From Reticulitermes lucifugus (taxonomy: Eukaryota; Arthropoda; Insecta; Blattodea; Rhinotermitidae), in assembly GCA_026260175.1 (NCBI GenBank), contig JAKCWW010004659.1:8385-40072 (forward strand): DNA of 31,688 bases, given 5' to 3'. The position numbers and the translations under genes were made by a program. The notes below the pieces were generated by a model, which searched no databases, was not told where the DNA came from, and worked only from the letters and a program-made list of their open reading frames with translations. Below, piece after piece: positions 23,201 to 28,599 of the stretch; position 1 is the first letter of the stretch; each line of letters opens with the position of its first letter.

Positions 23201-25698
23201 TATGCTGGGACTAGGACATAGGAGCTCCTGTAGGGAGGCTTTCAAGAAGTTAGACATACTCACTGTACCTAGTATGTATATGGGTGAAATCAGCTGTCTT
23301 TTACTAAACCACATGTAATGACAAAGAAAATGACAAGCAAAATATCACAGAATGTACTGACTTTATGCAATGGGGATCTGCTGTGAATTCATACAAACTG
23401 ATTACAGTAGGTTTTATGTTGAAGGAATAGGGTTCAAGACCACAAAACAGATATATCACGCTTAAAAAATGGTGAGAACAAACCAGAATATGTACATATT
23501 AATCATTTTTAATAATATAACAACTACATAATAATTACAGTATTATAATTAATTTTTATTCATATTTTGTATTCATTCAAGTACCATATGAAACAGAACT
23601 ACTTAAAAAGGTGGCAAGTTCCATTATGTCCATAATATCCCTGTGTTGTGAGTTGCTGTTCACACTCAGTGGTCCACTTTAGTATGAACATCAACACACA
23701 ACACACGGATATTACTCCCTTAGAATGAAGATGATAGTAATGACATAGAAGTTTGTTTGCAACTAAAACATAAAATTATTAAAAAATATAAAATACCTGT
23801 AATTAATCCACATTTTATACATCTTTCAGAAACATTTTAATTGGTAACATTGTATTTTAACTGCACATATGTACATCTTAGACAGCATTTATTATAAAGT
23901 GTTCCATTGTAAATTACCTCCCTGAAGATGGCCTGTAGGGGCAAAAACATGTAGGAGGGACACCACAATATAACAAATAGTTATTTATGGTTACATGTGC
24001 AATTAGTTGGATTAAGTACTGTGTATTATTAGCTATCTTTATGCTACTCATTATGTCTTGCATTCCGTTCACATGACCATCGTCTTTCTAATGAGTGGAC
24101 ATACATTAAACCTGAAAGACATACCTTCATTATGGTGATGGCATAATAACACATCTTGTCCTTGACAGTAACTTCATATGGCGTGTCTAAGGAAGGCTGT
24201 GCATGTCCTCCAAAAGTCAGAGCATCTGGCTGGCTCACACGACGCATCTTACGGCCCTGGTCAGAATCACCAATCTCTTTCTTGTCAATAGGCACTGCCT
24301 TCACTTCAATCTGATTCAACAGGCATGACAGAAGTACAACACATATGATGATGGATGTCATGGACACAAATACACACACACAAATTAATGTTCTGGGACA
24401 CAACATTGTGCTACTGGGCAAGCGGTTCCCAGTATTTTGAAGGAAAACAAGGCCACACACCCAATGATGCAGCACCATATTCCAGACAAACAGAACCCTC
24501 AACTACATTACTGCAAAAACCTCAGTGACTTACATAATCACAAGAAATTGTGTATATATTTTTACATAAGCCTAAAACAATTCCTTCATTTCGTGTGTGT
24601 TACCTTTGCAATTAATACATATATATAAAAGAAAAGACTGTTCAAAGGCACCTAGACAACTGAAACTTGCATAACAGTACAAAGACCATTTACATTAATC
24701 TTCAAAACTATGACATTCTTAAGCTAATAAAAAATCTTTTCACCAATGGTTGAAATCTTCATATTTTCATTATCCCTTCCATTTATTTTTGCCGGTACCA
24801 TACATTAAAAATCTTCACCAGTCAACTGTCTGTATCTGACAATTCAAATATTTGGCTGGTTGTGAAATATGAGACTTTTCTCCATTCTTACACATCAACA
24901 CATTATATGAAGTTAATTAATTATTTTCAGAAATTAAATCTGTTCAGACAGAAGTACATTACACACACCATAGCAATACATAACCCCACAGAGCACAGCC
25001 CTTCTAGTGAAGCTGACAGTCTCTCAGCTGGTCAAGAAATTTCCCATATTTTAAAAATGTAAAGGTTCATTAAAGTCATCTCTCTTCACACGAACACACA
25101 CGCATGCACACATGAAAGTGCATACGTACACACAACATGTGAATGTGCACACATATGCATGTGCATGTGCACACACAACACTGGGTTTCTCCAGATTATT
25201 ATTCATTCATCAAAAGTGTACCAATCATCAGCTCTGAATAAAAAACTACCTGATCAGCCTTTCAAGTCCTCAATTGGTACTACTCTTAAAGAAAGAGTTA
25301 CCAGTAGAACTGCATTGTCCACACACTCACATTTGTAGCATTAAATGATAAATTATGCAGTTATTAAAATCAAGGAAGTGAACTTCAAACCATATTATTT
25401 TCTGTAGACAAAGGTGATTTATTGGTCACCATGACCAGGGCACAGGAACATGCTGATTTAATGAGATCCACCCACCTTGAGATTGGGAACATGGACGACA
25501 TCACCATACTGATCTTTGGTGACAACAGTAATGATAGCAGGCCAACCACACCTCATATCATCACGGCTGTACAACACTTCACAGTGTGCTGGATCCACAT
25601 ACGAGTCTGGCTGCAACCATCGAGACAGTCGTCCGCCACTTGTCCCAGGGACACATTGTACAAAGTCTTTCAAGAATAAGCGCTCATTGGAGTGGCAA
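2067..25698 (-). CDS. hiw: highwire/MYCBP2-type E3 ubiquitin ligase, central part, 11 exons, partial at both ends
   Basis: Eleven minus-strand exons (25476-25698, 24125-24310, 21475-21651, 19697-19903, 17848-18059, 17600-17750, 14690-14834, 12590-12820, 10825-11035, 8958-9154, 2067-2299) have GT donors and AG acceptors and join without a frame break into about 724 codons. The peptides match the central region of the PHR family: a filamin-type repeat, then two related SH3b-like modules with the signatures GLRIRAHPSLQSEQIG and GHNVRSRPSLKASPVG, then a Ser/Pro/Arg-rich linker. Family members are very large (over 4,000 residues) neuronal E3 ligases that control synapse growth and axon degeneration, partly by targeting the DLK kinase. 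The RCC1-like and PHR domains (N-terminal side, beyond 31688) and the RING and tandem-cysteine catalytic region (C-terminal side, before position 1) are not in the window. Identification is from recognised conserved motifs. Exon edges were placed by splice consensus and phase. Confidence 0.93.
3217..3252. repeat. Foldback MITE end fragment, copy 2
   Basis: GAGGTTCTCACAGCAGTGTT followed by GCTGAAGATTCAAACG is the terminal segment of the repeat family seen at 1.8, 6.3 and 25.8 kb. The rest of the element is missing. Confidence 0.6.
3993..4013. repeat. Short perfect inverted repeat
   Basis: TATAGCCTG, a three-base spacer TTA, then CAGGCTATA: a perfect 9-bp stem. It sits in an AT-rich stretch and is followed by a short CAACAACAACAA run at 4078-4090. 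It may be part of a transposon tail. No function is assigned. Confidence 0.8.
4283..4500. repeat. Foldback repeat, divergent relative of the MITE family
   Basis: The left arm (TTGTTATGCCGAGTAACAGG, TATTGATCCCTGAC, AGGGAACATATCACTTTCATC) is matched inversely on the right (GATGAAGGCAGCATGTTCC, ACCAATAAGCCTGCTACTC, AGCGTAACAACCC). The outer right end, GACCTGAATCTTTAACACCA then ACACTGTTAAAGAATCTCAC, resembles the ends of the other foldback copies (GACTGAATCTTCAGCAACAC at 6.4 kb). This is probably a non-autonomous DNA element about 215 bp long. Confidence 0.65.
6236..6430. repeat. Foldback MITE-like repeat, copy 4
   Basis: Internal GTGTCACTGGACAAGTAGTT, CCCAGCATTTCAAGGGACCA and CTTCAGGGTCAAGCAGTCCA are followed by the right end GACTGAATCTTCAGCAACAC and TGCTGTGAGAAC. 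The right end is the reverse complement of the left end of copies at 1.8, 3.2 and 25.8 kb, so the family has terminal inverted repeats. Confidence 0.7.
7615..7703. repeat. 17-bp minisatellite, five copies
   Basis: Five 17-bp units of the form GTGTACTGTTAGTATGA begin at 7615, followed by a partial GTGT. The first unit differs at two positions and the other four are nearly identical. It lies in the large intron between the 9.05- and 2.2-kb exons. Confidence 0.95.
8958..9154 (-). CDS. hiw: hiw exon, conserved linker motif and Ser-Pro-Arg region
   Basis: Enters with one base (acceptor GTTTGTAG|A), encodes 65 codons, and ends one base into a codon at CCAG|GTATGA. DLPPELVGVSVKDLVKAIGE is a short conserved helix-like motif of arthropod family members. 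It is followed by TPPGTPKRTSRSSSPK, a glycine run, and SPRLSRSSSPV. The many SP and TP sites in a basic context look like proline-directed kinase targets (inference). The plus-strand open frames over this exon are antisense shadows. Confidence 0.92.
9512..9790 (-). pseudogene. LINE C-terminal domain remnant after RNase H (jockey/I/R1-like)
   Basis: Reading minus from 9781, one frame gives SKLRIMRELLTGHYHLNRHL, then FKLGLVDNPCFGRC, a single TGA, then CACEALATLRFKYMGQHFLK and DAISVSRVLHFVQS, ending at a TGA at 9512-9514. The pattern 'LtGH..l..hL...Gl.d.p.C..C......H....C.al...R...lG' is typical of the end of RNase H-bearing LINE ORF2 proteins. One Cys pair (CFGRC) and the later Cys (CACEAL) survive, and the His segment is disrupted by the stop. 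It lies in a hiw intron in the same orientation as hiw. Confidence 0.75.
10441..10466. repeat. (AATTC)n pentanucleotide repeat, possible retroelement tail
   Basis: Four AATTC units and AATTT, followed by ATTCATCCATTCAGTCTACATC. A similar A/T/C pentamer stretch followed by GTTTATTAACATACTGACTC occurs at 11047-11110. The shared layout suggests 3' tails of the same minus-oriented retroelement family. Confidence 0.6.
10618..10740. repeat. Foldback MITE-like repeat, copy 5 (internally deleted)
   Basis: Starts TTGAGGTTCTTACACCAGTG, has GATGTGATGCCGTGTCATTG and GACAAGCAGCTCCCAGTG, and then directly the inverse (GACACAGCATCACATCC, AAGAAGACTTGAGTCTTC). The two arms are close together, so it could fold into a nearly complete hairpin. 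It is shorter than the copies at 1.8 and 6.3 kb. Confidence 0.7.
10825..11035 (-). CDS. hiw: hiw exon, charged Arg/Glu-rich linker
   Basis: Enters with two bases (acceptor TTATCTTCCAG|TG), encodes 69 codons, and ends two bases into a codon at GGAAG|GTTTGT. The peptide is GASTKSIQAPDCKSDKPELS, then a run of alternating Arg, Glu, Asp and Lys (RERTRERDKEKDRESGKFAA), then LQKWLKGEEGRHISERRGSP. This is a highly charged, probably helical or disordered segment of the central linker. The AG|A junction with the next exon restores an Arg codon, which supports the assignment despite low conservation. Confidence 0.88.
11047..11090. repeat. Degenerate (ATTCA)n-type repeat
   Basis: Interspersed CAATTCAATT and TGATTCAATT units just upstream, in hiw orientation, of the 10.9-kb exon acceptor. 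It is followed by a short segment resembling the one after the pentamer run at 10.44 kb. It lies only 12 bp outside the exon edge, so it forms part of the region before the acceptor. Confidence 0.6.
11231..11599 (-). mobile_element. Tigger/pogo element fragment with C-terminal coding remnant
   Basis: Position 11231 begins CAGTAGAATTCTGTTAATCC, preceded by TA, the form of a pogo/Tigger terminal inverted repeat with its TA target. On the minus strand an open frame, 11565 down to a stop at 11362, reads KQADLRDIFNMVTKGVCTST, then VSPDRSSPAPSTSLTMT, and ends PEPAHEGDIQM. This resembles the acidic Ser/Pro-rich C-terminus of insect Tigger proteins, with a short 3' region to the TIR. CTACTG at 11594-11599 may be the other end. 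It looks exon-like (a TTTTTACCAG precedes it), but its phases do not fit hiw. Confidence 0.55.
11600..11655. repeat. Second Tigger-end-like sequence
   Basis: TCCTCAAGCGTTCGATTATA followed by AGGATTTCTGGATTATCAGG has the 'CGATTAT(c)cGGATTTCTGGATTATC' pattern of insect Tigger termini, in the same direction as the end at 11231. It may be part of a nested or rearranged Tigger copy. Confidence 0.45.
12008..12200. repeat. Degenerate tandem repeat, about 68-bp period
   Basis: CATACTCCAAAATGTGT at 12008 and again at 12076, then TACTTCAAATGTATTG near 12146, each followed by a TCACACACAC- or TCACATACAC-type stretch. That gives about three copies with a 68-69 bp period, decaying towards the right. Confidence 0.75.
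12590..12820 (-). CDS. hiw: hiw exon, linker after SH3b-like modules
   Basis: Enters with two bases completing a Glu codon (acceptor TTTTGCAG|AG), encodes 76 codons, and ends one base into a codon at AGAT|GTAAGC. The peptide ECTMETQPQIEENCFSPHKR then GFDFSNNTNATVLIAADGPG shares the short 'fs..-.gFDf' stretch found after the second module in vertebrate MYCBP2. The rest is low complexity (SAASSSSNPFVFGAFGQDSR) and probably disordered. Phase favours direct joining to the 10.8-kb exon (T|TG = Leu). Confidence 0.88.
13095..13177. repeat. Long near-perfect hairpin (palindromic element)
   Basis: The outer arms CTGCAGCAG (13101-13109) and CTGCTGCAG (13160-13168), the middle arms AAGTGC and GCATTT, and the inner arms TTACACTCTA (13125-13134) and TAGAGTGTAA (13139-13148) pair in order. 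The loop is TGTA and there are small internal bulges. The flanks TATAAGA and CACTTTATAA extend the symmetry. The stem is about 68 nt, so it is either a tiny MITE or a miRNA-precursor-like fold. Confidence 0.85.
13318..13462 (-). pseudogene. LINE ORF2 C-terminal fragment (endonuclease/RT type)
   Basis: Read on the minus strand, CRWEDNIKIDPQEIGWSSWT is followed by a stop and CGSGLGQVVGSLECGHKPAG. This matches the usual 'RWEDNIKmDL.EiGw..mdWi.LaqdR..WraLVn.vmnLrvP' end of a widespread insect LINE. Related copies lie at 16.9-17.35 kb (plus) and 29.65-29.8 kb (minus). Confidence 0.7.
13689..14443. repeat. 56-bp satellite array interrupted by assembly gap
   Basis: A 56-bp unit starting CTAAAACCATAAGACACAAT and ending GTGTCAGCTGAAACT occurs once before the gap (13689-13743) and twice after it (14332-14387, 14388-14443). 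The visible copies are essentially identical until the array ends at GCTGAGG. The gap (13744-14331) therefore very probably hides more units. Confidence 0.95.
13744..14331. other. Assembly gap (588 N)
   Basis: A run of 588 N inside the 56-bp satellite. From one unit start to the next (13745 to 14332) is 587 bp, or 10.48 units. This is not a whole number, so the gap length is probably an estimate and the true copy number is unknown. Confidence 0.98.
14690..14834 (-). CDS. hiw: hiw exon, second SH3b-like module (C half)
   Basis: Begins in phase 0 at AACCAG|GTG, encodes 48 codons, and ends one base into a codon at GGAG|GTAATG. VVNGEGTWVQLNKDTMRKFC supplies the GTW strand. FNMEGEAWSLALSRSDVVYL repeats the 'GEAWxL' end strand seen in the 18.0-kb exon. 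The donor is less canonical than the others, but the phase matches the next exon exactly (G|AG = Glu). Confidence 0.93.
15690..16625 (+). pseudogene. mariner (irritans-like) transposase pseudogene
   Basis: Plus-strand fragments in order along a mariner transposase: GISFGTLQAILKDN (HTH region, near 15.86 kb), LATRELCQLLPE (15.94 kb), HEFVLQENAVNKHYYFETLQ (16.19 kb), and a longer open stretch from 16304 with LRHDTAPPHSALSVHKFLAK, APDLLLCKFFLSPKLSMALN and MHFTKFFEWWHDY, then after a stop ARCMKFHGDYFEGDN. The second and third catalytic Asp (HDTAPPH, NAPDLL) survive. The first-Asp region (normally TGDETW) is destroyed. Several stops and frame shifts make it inactive. Terminal repeats are not clear. 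Confidence 0.9.
16865..17350 (+). pseudogene. LINE ORF2 C-terminal fragment
   Basis: Plus-strand frames give CETLLRLMVSENRMPSKIFG (16.9 kb; cf. the usual 'R.lRvFEnrvLRrIFGpkR'), KLYDMYFLPNIIFVI (17.01 kb), RVTCMGRTEIHTGFWWENLK (17.08 kb), DNIKMDLKK (17.17 kb) and LVNTVMNL (17.25 kb), then a LTS-like end. The order and spacing match the LINE tail also seen at 13.3 and 29.7 kb. Several frame shifts are present. A tetranucleotide microsatellite follows directly. Confidence 0.8.
17362..17455. repeat. (GTTA/GTCA)n microsatellite
   Basis: About 23 tetranucleotide units, in alternating blocks of GTTA and GTCA with one GTCT. It directly follows the LINE end, so it is probably the expanded LINE 3' tail. 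Confidence 0.95.
17600..17750 (-). CDS. hiw: hiw exon, second SH3b-like module (N half)
   Basis: Starts with one base completing a Gly codon (acceptor TTTTTCAG|G), encodes 50 full codons, and ends in phase 0 at CAT|GTGAGT. The peptide runs RTKSVIVCGPGEYQVVKCG, ASGHNVRSRPSLKASPVGM, LVLGNHVTVVDH. It repeats the layout of the module two exons upstream, with an RxxPSL motif, a Gly 5 to 7 residues later, and a break before the GxW strand. It is highly conserved in vertebrate and insect family members. Confidence 0.95.
17848..18059 (-). CDS. hiw: hiw exon, first SH3b-like module (C half) and linker
   Basis: Begins in phase 0 (acceptor TTCAAG|ATC), encodes 70 codons, and ends two bases into a codon at GG|GTATGT. 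IHNDDGVWLRLSQDTIHQYC supplies the GVW strand completing the module started in the previous exon. GHGEAWCLQYNQHLGKTLLL follows and corresponds to the 'EAWCL' end strand of the family. The tail PVEEPKSILDQVIKETIMRK is a charged, probably helical linker. The following intron (17751-17847) is only 97 bp, by far the shortest in the window. Confidence 0.94.
18060..19696. other. hiw intron (1.64 kb)
   Basis: Intron between the two halves of the first SH3b-like module, phase 0. It contains a GACG-TTT-CGTC palindrome at 18446-18456 in a transposon-tail-like context and a short acidic open stretch on the minus strand (18686-18780, ending TYDQLDGDVYDE) with no family match. The remainder is unremarkable. 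Confidence 0.75.
19697..19903 (-). CDS. hiw: hiw exon, end of filamin repeat and first SH3b-like module (N half)
   Basis: Exactly 69 codons, phase 0 on both sides, with acceptor TTTCAG|TTG and donor GAG|GTAAGT. LYKVEVKEPPQGMTPP closes the filamin repeat. A basic linker (KKAPHQPSRLRKFVAKNSAG) follows, then GLRIRAHPSLQSEQIGIVHV and NGTIAFIDE. The last part has the bacterial-SH3-like pattern 'lRirahPs..seqiG.v..g..i.f.de', interrupted by the intron just before the expected GxW strand, which is supplied by the next exon. Confidence 0.94.
19904..21474. other. hiw intron (1.57 kb)
   Basis: Intron between the filamin core exon and the 19.8-kb exon, phase 0. Apart from a 48-bp duplication near 20.1 kb it is AT-rich sequence without recognisable coding or mobile elements. 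Confidence 0.75.
20112..20207. repeat. 48-bp tandem duplication
   Basis: Two adjacent 48-bp copies (20112-20159 and 20160-20207), starting CACAGACGTATTCTGTCC and ending CCTTCATAAGGGCATAG, with two mismatches. Confidence 0.95.
21475..21651 (-). CDS. hiw: hiw exon, filamin-type repeat core
   Basis: Exactly 59 codons, phase 0 on both sides, with acceptor TTTCTAG|GCT and donor GAG|GTAAGG. The peptide AYENYSFEELRFTSPAVKR, then SENMLVRPNSDGTYSATWTP and GWYSVLVTIDGYDMEE, is the diagnostic filamin/ABP280 part. The pattern NSDGTYSATWTPG-GWYSVLVTIDG is the usual 'N-DGTY-V-YTP-GxY-v-V-i-G' motif of filamin repeats. In this family the repeat is thought to take part in protein contacts; that is family knowledge, not visible here. 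Confidence 0.95.
21652..24124. other. hiw intron (2.47 kb)
   Basis: Intron between the 24.2- and 21.5-kb exons, phase 0. The LINE fills about two thirds of it. The rest, 23310-24124, is AT-rich and contains CCTGAAGATGGCCTG near 23.93 kb, followed by a GCAAAAACATGTA stretch of the kind found in retroelement tails. Confidence 0.8.
21710..23310 (+). pseudogene. Non-LTR retrotransposon reverse transcriptase remnant (jockey-like)
   Basis: Plus-strand remnants in the usual LINE RT order: AKETYYNELLAASTNKSNTA (21.75 kb), KNKKFSGYDGITSKM (22.09 kb), SNYRPISLLTGCSKIFELLI (22.24 kb), VPEQHGFRDNVSAVTATFKL (22.35 kb), KLEYYGITSAVLNWLKFYLS (22.51 kb), VKRGVPQGSVLGP (22.64 kb), the catalytic LFVDDTS (22.735-22.755 kb), and the thumb/C-terminal SCREAFKKLDILTVPSMY (23.23 kb). 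The motif A region reads GDRTKASDC. Several stops (for example at 22127) and frame shifts are present. The endonuclease part is absent, so the copy is 5'-truncated. It is inserted antisense in a hiw intron, starting about 60 bp from an exon edge. Confidence 0.92.
24125..24310 (-). CDS. hiw: hiw exon, filamin-type repeat (variable insert)
   Basis: Exactly 62 codons, phase 0 on both sides, with acceptor ATCAG|ATT and donor AAG|GTATGT. The peptide continues the filamin strand (IEVKAVPIDKK), passes through a polar loop (SDQGRKMRRVSQPDALTFGG), and returns to a strand ending YYAITIMK. The polar middle is the variable loop of this repeat in the family, and the two ends are conserved. The exon is well isolated: a LINE-filled intron lies on the C-terminal side and a 1.16-kb intron on the other. 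Confidence 0.93.
24385..24510. repeat. Foldback MITE-like repeat, copy 6
   Basis: Contains GGGACACAACATTGTGCTAC, TGGGCAAGCGGTTCCCAGTA and TTTTGAAGG, then the inverse-like end GATGCAGCACCATATTCCAG and AACCCTCAACTACATTACTG. It is divergent but has the same layout as the copies at 6.3 and 10.6 kb. It lies in the intron just upstream of the 24.2-kb exon. Confidence 0.55.
25088..25180. repeat. Degenerate CA/TG dinucleotide tract
   Basis: Mostly alternating purine-pyrimidine sequence (CACACGCATGCACACATG, GTGCATACGTACACAC, ATGCATGTGCATGTGCACAC). It is an old microsatellite with Z-DNA-prone composition. Confidence 0.85.
25476..25698 (-). CDS. hiw: hiw exon, start of filamin-type repeat region
   Basis: This is the most N-terminal exon visible. 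It enters one base before a codon after an acceptor ending TTTTAG, encodes 74 codons, and ends in phase 0 at AAG|GTGGGT. The peptide starts CHSNERLFLKDFVQCVPG and includes RLSRWLQPDSY and RCGWPAIITVVTKDQYGDVV. The last stretch has the beta-strand pattern of an immunoglobulin-like filamin repeat (a hydrophobic strand, then TKDQYGDVV-HVPNLK). This block is strongly conserved between insect and vertebrate PHR proteins. The preceding exon must end two bases into a codon, and none was found in the 6 kb to the right. Confidence 0.93.
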
Positions 25699-25829
25699 CT
25701 AAAACATAATGTTGAAATTATATGTCAGACATGCCACCCTGAGTTATGGGAAAAAAATCAGCTCATGGAAATAACAGAAAATCTATGAATTACATAGCAG
25801 TCATTAATTTAAACAGTGCAATGAGAGAT

Positions 25830-26000
25830 TCAAGGTTCTCACAGCATTGCTGCTGAAGATTCAAGTCTTCTGGAGTGTGATGCTGTGTTTATGGGGGTGT
25901 GGTTCCTAGCATGGTGTCTTCATTTGCAGGGTCAAGCACTCCATGAAAATGAAAGAACTGTGGTCCTTTGAAACATCAGGAGCTACACAACCAACAAACA
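25830..26000. repeat. Foldback MITE-like repeat, copy 7
   Basis: The left end AAGGTTCTCACAGCATTGCT and GCTGAAGATTCAAGTCTTCT is the best-preserved terminus of the family. Then come GTGTGATGCTGTGTTTATGG, GGGTCAAGCACTCCATG, and TCCTTTGAAACATCAGGAGC. The right end (CAACAAACAGCATCACATTT) is truncated. Confidence 0.7.
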
Positions 26001-27361
26001 GCATCACATTTCACAATATTTGTACCTTAAACAGTACCTGCTACTCTCATCAGAGCACCCACTTGTCCTAGCAGGGACATTCAATCACTCTTCTGGCTAA
26101 CGTAAAGTTAGGTATGAGACACAGTCTTTCAGTGTGGCATTTGTATTGAACAATGTTCCGTTCAGGGACAGACTTTCTCAGACTTCTCCATTCCTCTCAC
26201 ATTCCTTTCTCCAGTCACTACCATCAGCATGACTGTACCTTCTAATGCACATGCACACAGCACAGTCTTCATTTTTACTTACAAAATGTCGCACAATTTT
26301 AAAGTACAAACATAAACATAATTTCATGTACATCCACATAAAAGTATGGCCTTCCCTGCTCTCATTTGATGAAACTCACATATGCTCAACAGCATTACGT
26401 GGAGATCATCTGTATCCACCTTCACCCAAATTGGTCAAGAAACGCAGAAAGCACAGATACAAATTAATTTACACCATTAGGTGAAGTACGACTGTCAATG
26501 AGCCAATTTTCGTACAACTCGCACTTGCCAAATACCATTTTGCAAAAAAAAAATCTATACTGAATCTCATGAAAATACAATGAGTGGTTTTGTCATTGAT
26601 ACTAGGTACAGATGGACAGATGTGGTTTTCGTGTAAGGCTATCTTTACTTTGCAAAGAACGCTTAACAACGACTTTACGTAACTTAACGGACAAGCATGT
26701 TTCTTGAGAAAGCGGTCTGTCAGTCAGCTGGTCAAGAAATTTCCCATCCCGAAAGGATCACTAAGGATTGCAACAGTGTTCATATGAGCCCACCACAAAA
26801 CACTGACCTTAGACAACTGAATCCAGTTCACACAAGAACTTCTTAAGCCATACATTTAAGGCAGAAACCATGAATTATGCGTCTATCTTTAACACCTAAC
26901 TGGCCACTTAAAATGCCATCTACTAGAAACAAGAAACATTGAATTCTTTCTCTACACATCCCTCGCTATTATGCTATGTAATATTTTATCTTCCTGTCCC
27001 CCATCTAAGTCTCTAGCCATTAAAATCGCAGTTCTACTTCCTGTGTTGCATGTGGTGAAACTTCCTGAAGGGAAAAATACATAATGGGGGCATTTGAAAA
27101 CACAGTTCTGAGAAGAACAGTTAGTAACAGAAGGAAGGAGGAAATTATGTAAAGACAGAACTTCAAAATTTGTACATTCACCAACCAGTAAGATCATCAA
27201 ATAAAGGACGATGAGACTGGCAGAGCATGTAACATGTATAAGACAGAGAGATGCAGACAAAATTGTGATCAGAAAACTGCACCAATCTTAAAACCCTCAA
27301 TCTTATTTTCTGCAGACACAAACACTTTCAGCACATACCAATTTAAAGCAACGCTAATAAC

Positions 27362-27600
27362 TGTGGGCCGGGATGGCGACTCGCTATGGGCTGGACTGTC
27401 CGGGGATCAAATCCCGGTGGGGGGAGAGATTTTCCGCACCCATCCAGACCGGTCCTGAGGCCCCCACCCAGCCTCCTATACAATGGGTACCGGGTTACTC
27501 CGGGTTATGGCATGGCATTGACCACGCACCCCCATCTAGCGCCGAAGTTAAATAAGGAGTAGAGTTATACCTCTACTCCTCTGGGCTTTACCTTTAAAGC
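27362..27600 (+). mobile_element. tRNA-derived SINE
   Basis: GGATGGCGACTCGCTATGGG resembles an A-box region, and GGATCAAATCC (27404-27414) fits a Pol III B box. A tRNA-unrelated body follows (CCGGGTTACTCCGGGTTATG, CCATCTAGCGCCGAAGTTAA), and the tail is CTCTGGGCTTTACCTTTAAAG. It is the least degraded mobile element in the window, with high GC against AT-rich flanks. Confidence 0.75.
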
Positions 27601-28599
27601 TAATAACTAATGTGTCATATGAGAAGCACTCGTCCAGCACAGTTCAAAGTATCCATACTAATGTAAAAATATCATCCAGAGTGCCTTAATCAAGTGACCT
27701 CATGATGACCCAAAAGCAGGGTCGAAAAGCTTAGTCATTTCTACTGTTTAAATACAGGTAAACAAACGTGTGTTTTTCATTTGGCACGTCAGTTGTTACA
27801 CACATAAGCATGCTGTGCCCCAACAAGCAGCTAGTAAAACTGCACAGTATTATACAAGTTTCTTGTATTCAGTTAAATATTAATCATATTGGAAAACAGA
27901 GATAGGGTCTTGTGCACTACGCCGTTTTTGAGTAACTCGAAAAAGTTCAGTTTGGGCTGCCTGGTCTGCACATAGAACTAAAGTCACATCCCACAGTAGA
28001 GACAGAGGATTCTCGATGTTCGTGAACCTTGATGTTCGGGACTTCGACCTTTCGTGATCAATCATCTTAATACCCTCGCTGTAGTCTTTCGTGACTGGTT
28101 CCGACAAATCGCCCACTGTTTCGACCTTTCGTGACTGGTTCTTGCGAATCGAGATGAAACCACGCGGTTGGCAAGTCGGCTTCCCACAGTCTTCTGCTAT
28201 TTCGCAGATCACCCTCAGCCCATTCAAGCTCTATTTTTCATTAAGTGAGGTTGACTGTTTTCCTGAATTACGGAATGAGACCCTCCAACCACCATTTAAG
28301 GCAGTGTTTCCGCCGTACAGGTTCCGCGAGAAATAAATGAAATCGTGGAATAAATGCATGAACATTTTCAAATACCGCGTAAAATTCCAAACGTCCCTCG
28401 AAATATCGCGGGAAATTCTGTCTAGCAACTGGCAATAATTGGGTACTCCTCGGTACCGAAACATGCAGGAGTTTTATAGGAGTTTATACTTTTGAATGTA
28501 TTTTATTAAGCGCATAAATAAGTTGGTTAACGTATTAATTGTTCTAAGGTATTTTCGGCTCCATAAATTTCTTGTATTTTACTATAAATAAATGCTCAC

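Larger units (their letters stand above)
24311..25475. other. hiw intron (1.17 kb)
   Basis: Intron between the 25.6- and 24.2-kb exons, phase 0. It contains the foldback repeat near 24.4 kb and a degenerate CA/TG-rich purine-pyrimidine alternating tract at 25088-25180. The remainder is unremarkable. Confidence 0.8.

Noticed and set aside
27880-28227. 115-codon minus-strand open frame (possible upstream hiw exon)
   Set aside because: No PHR-family motif and no acceptor/donor pair giving the phase required by the 25.6-kb exon. Short internal direct repeats (TTCGACCTTTCGTGA) suggest repeat sequence.
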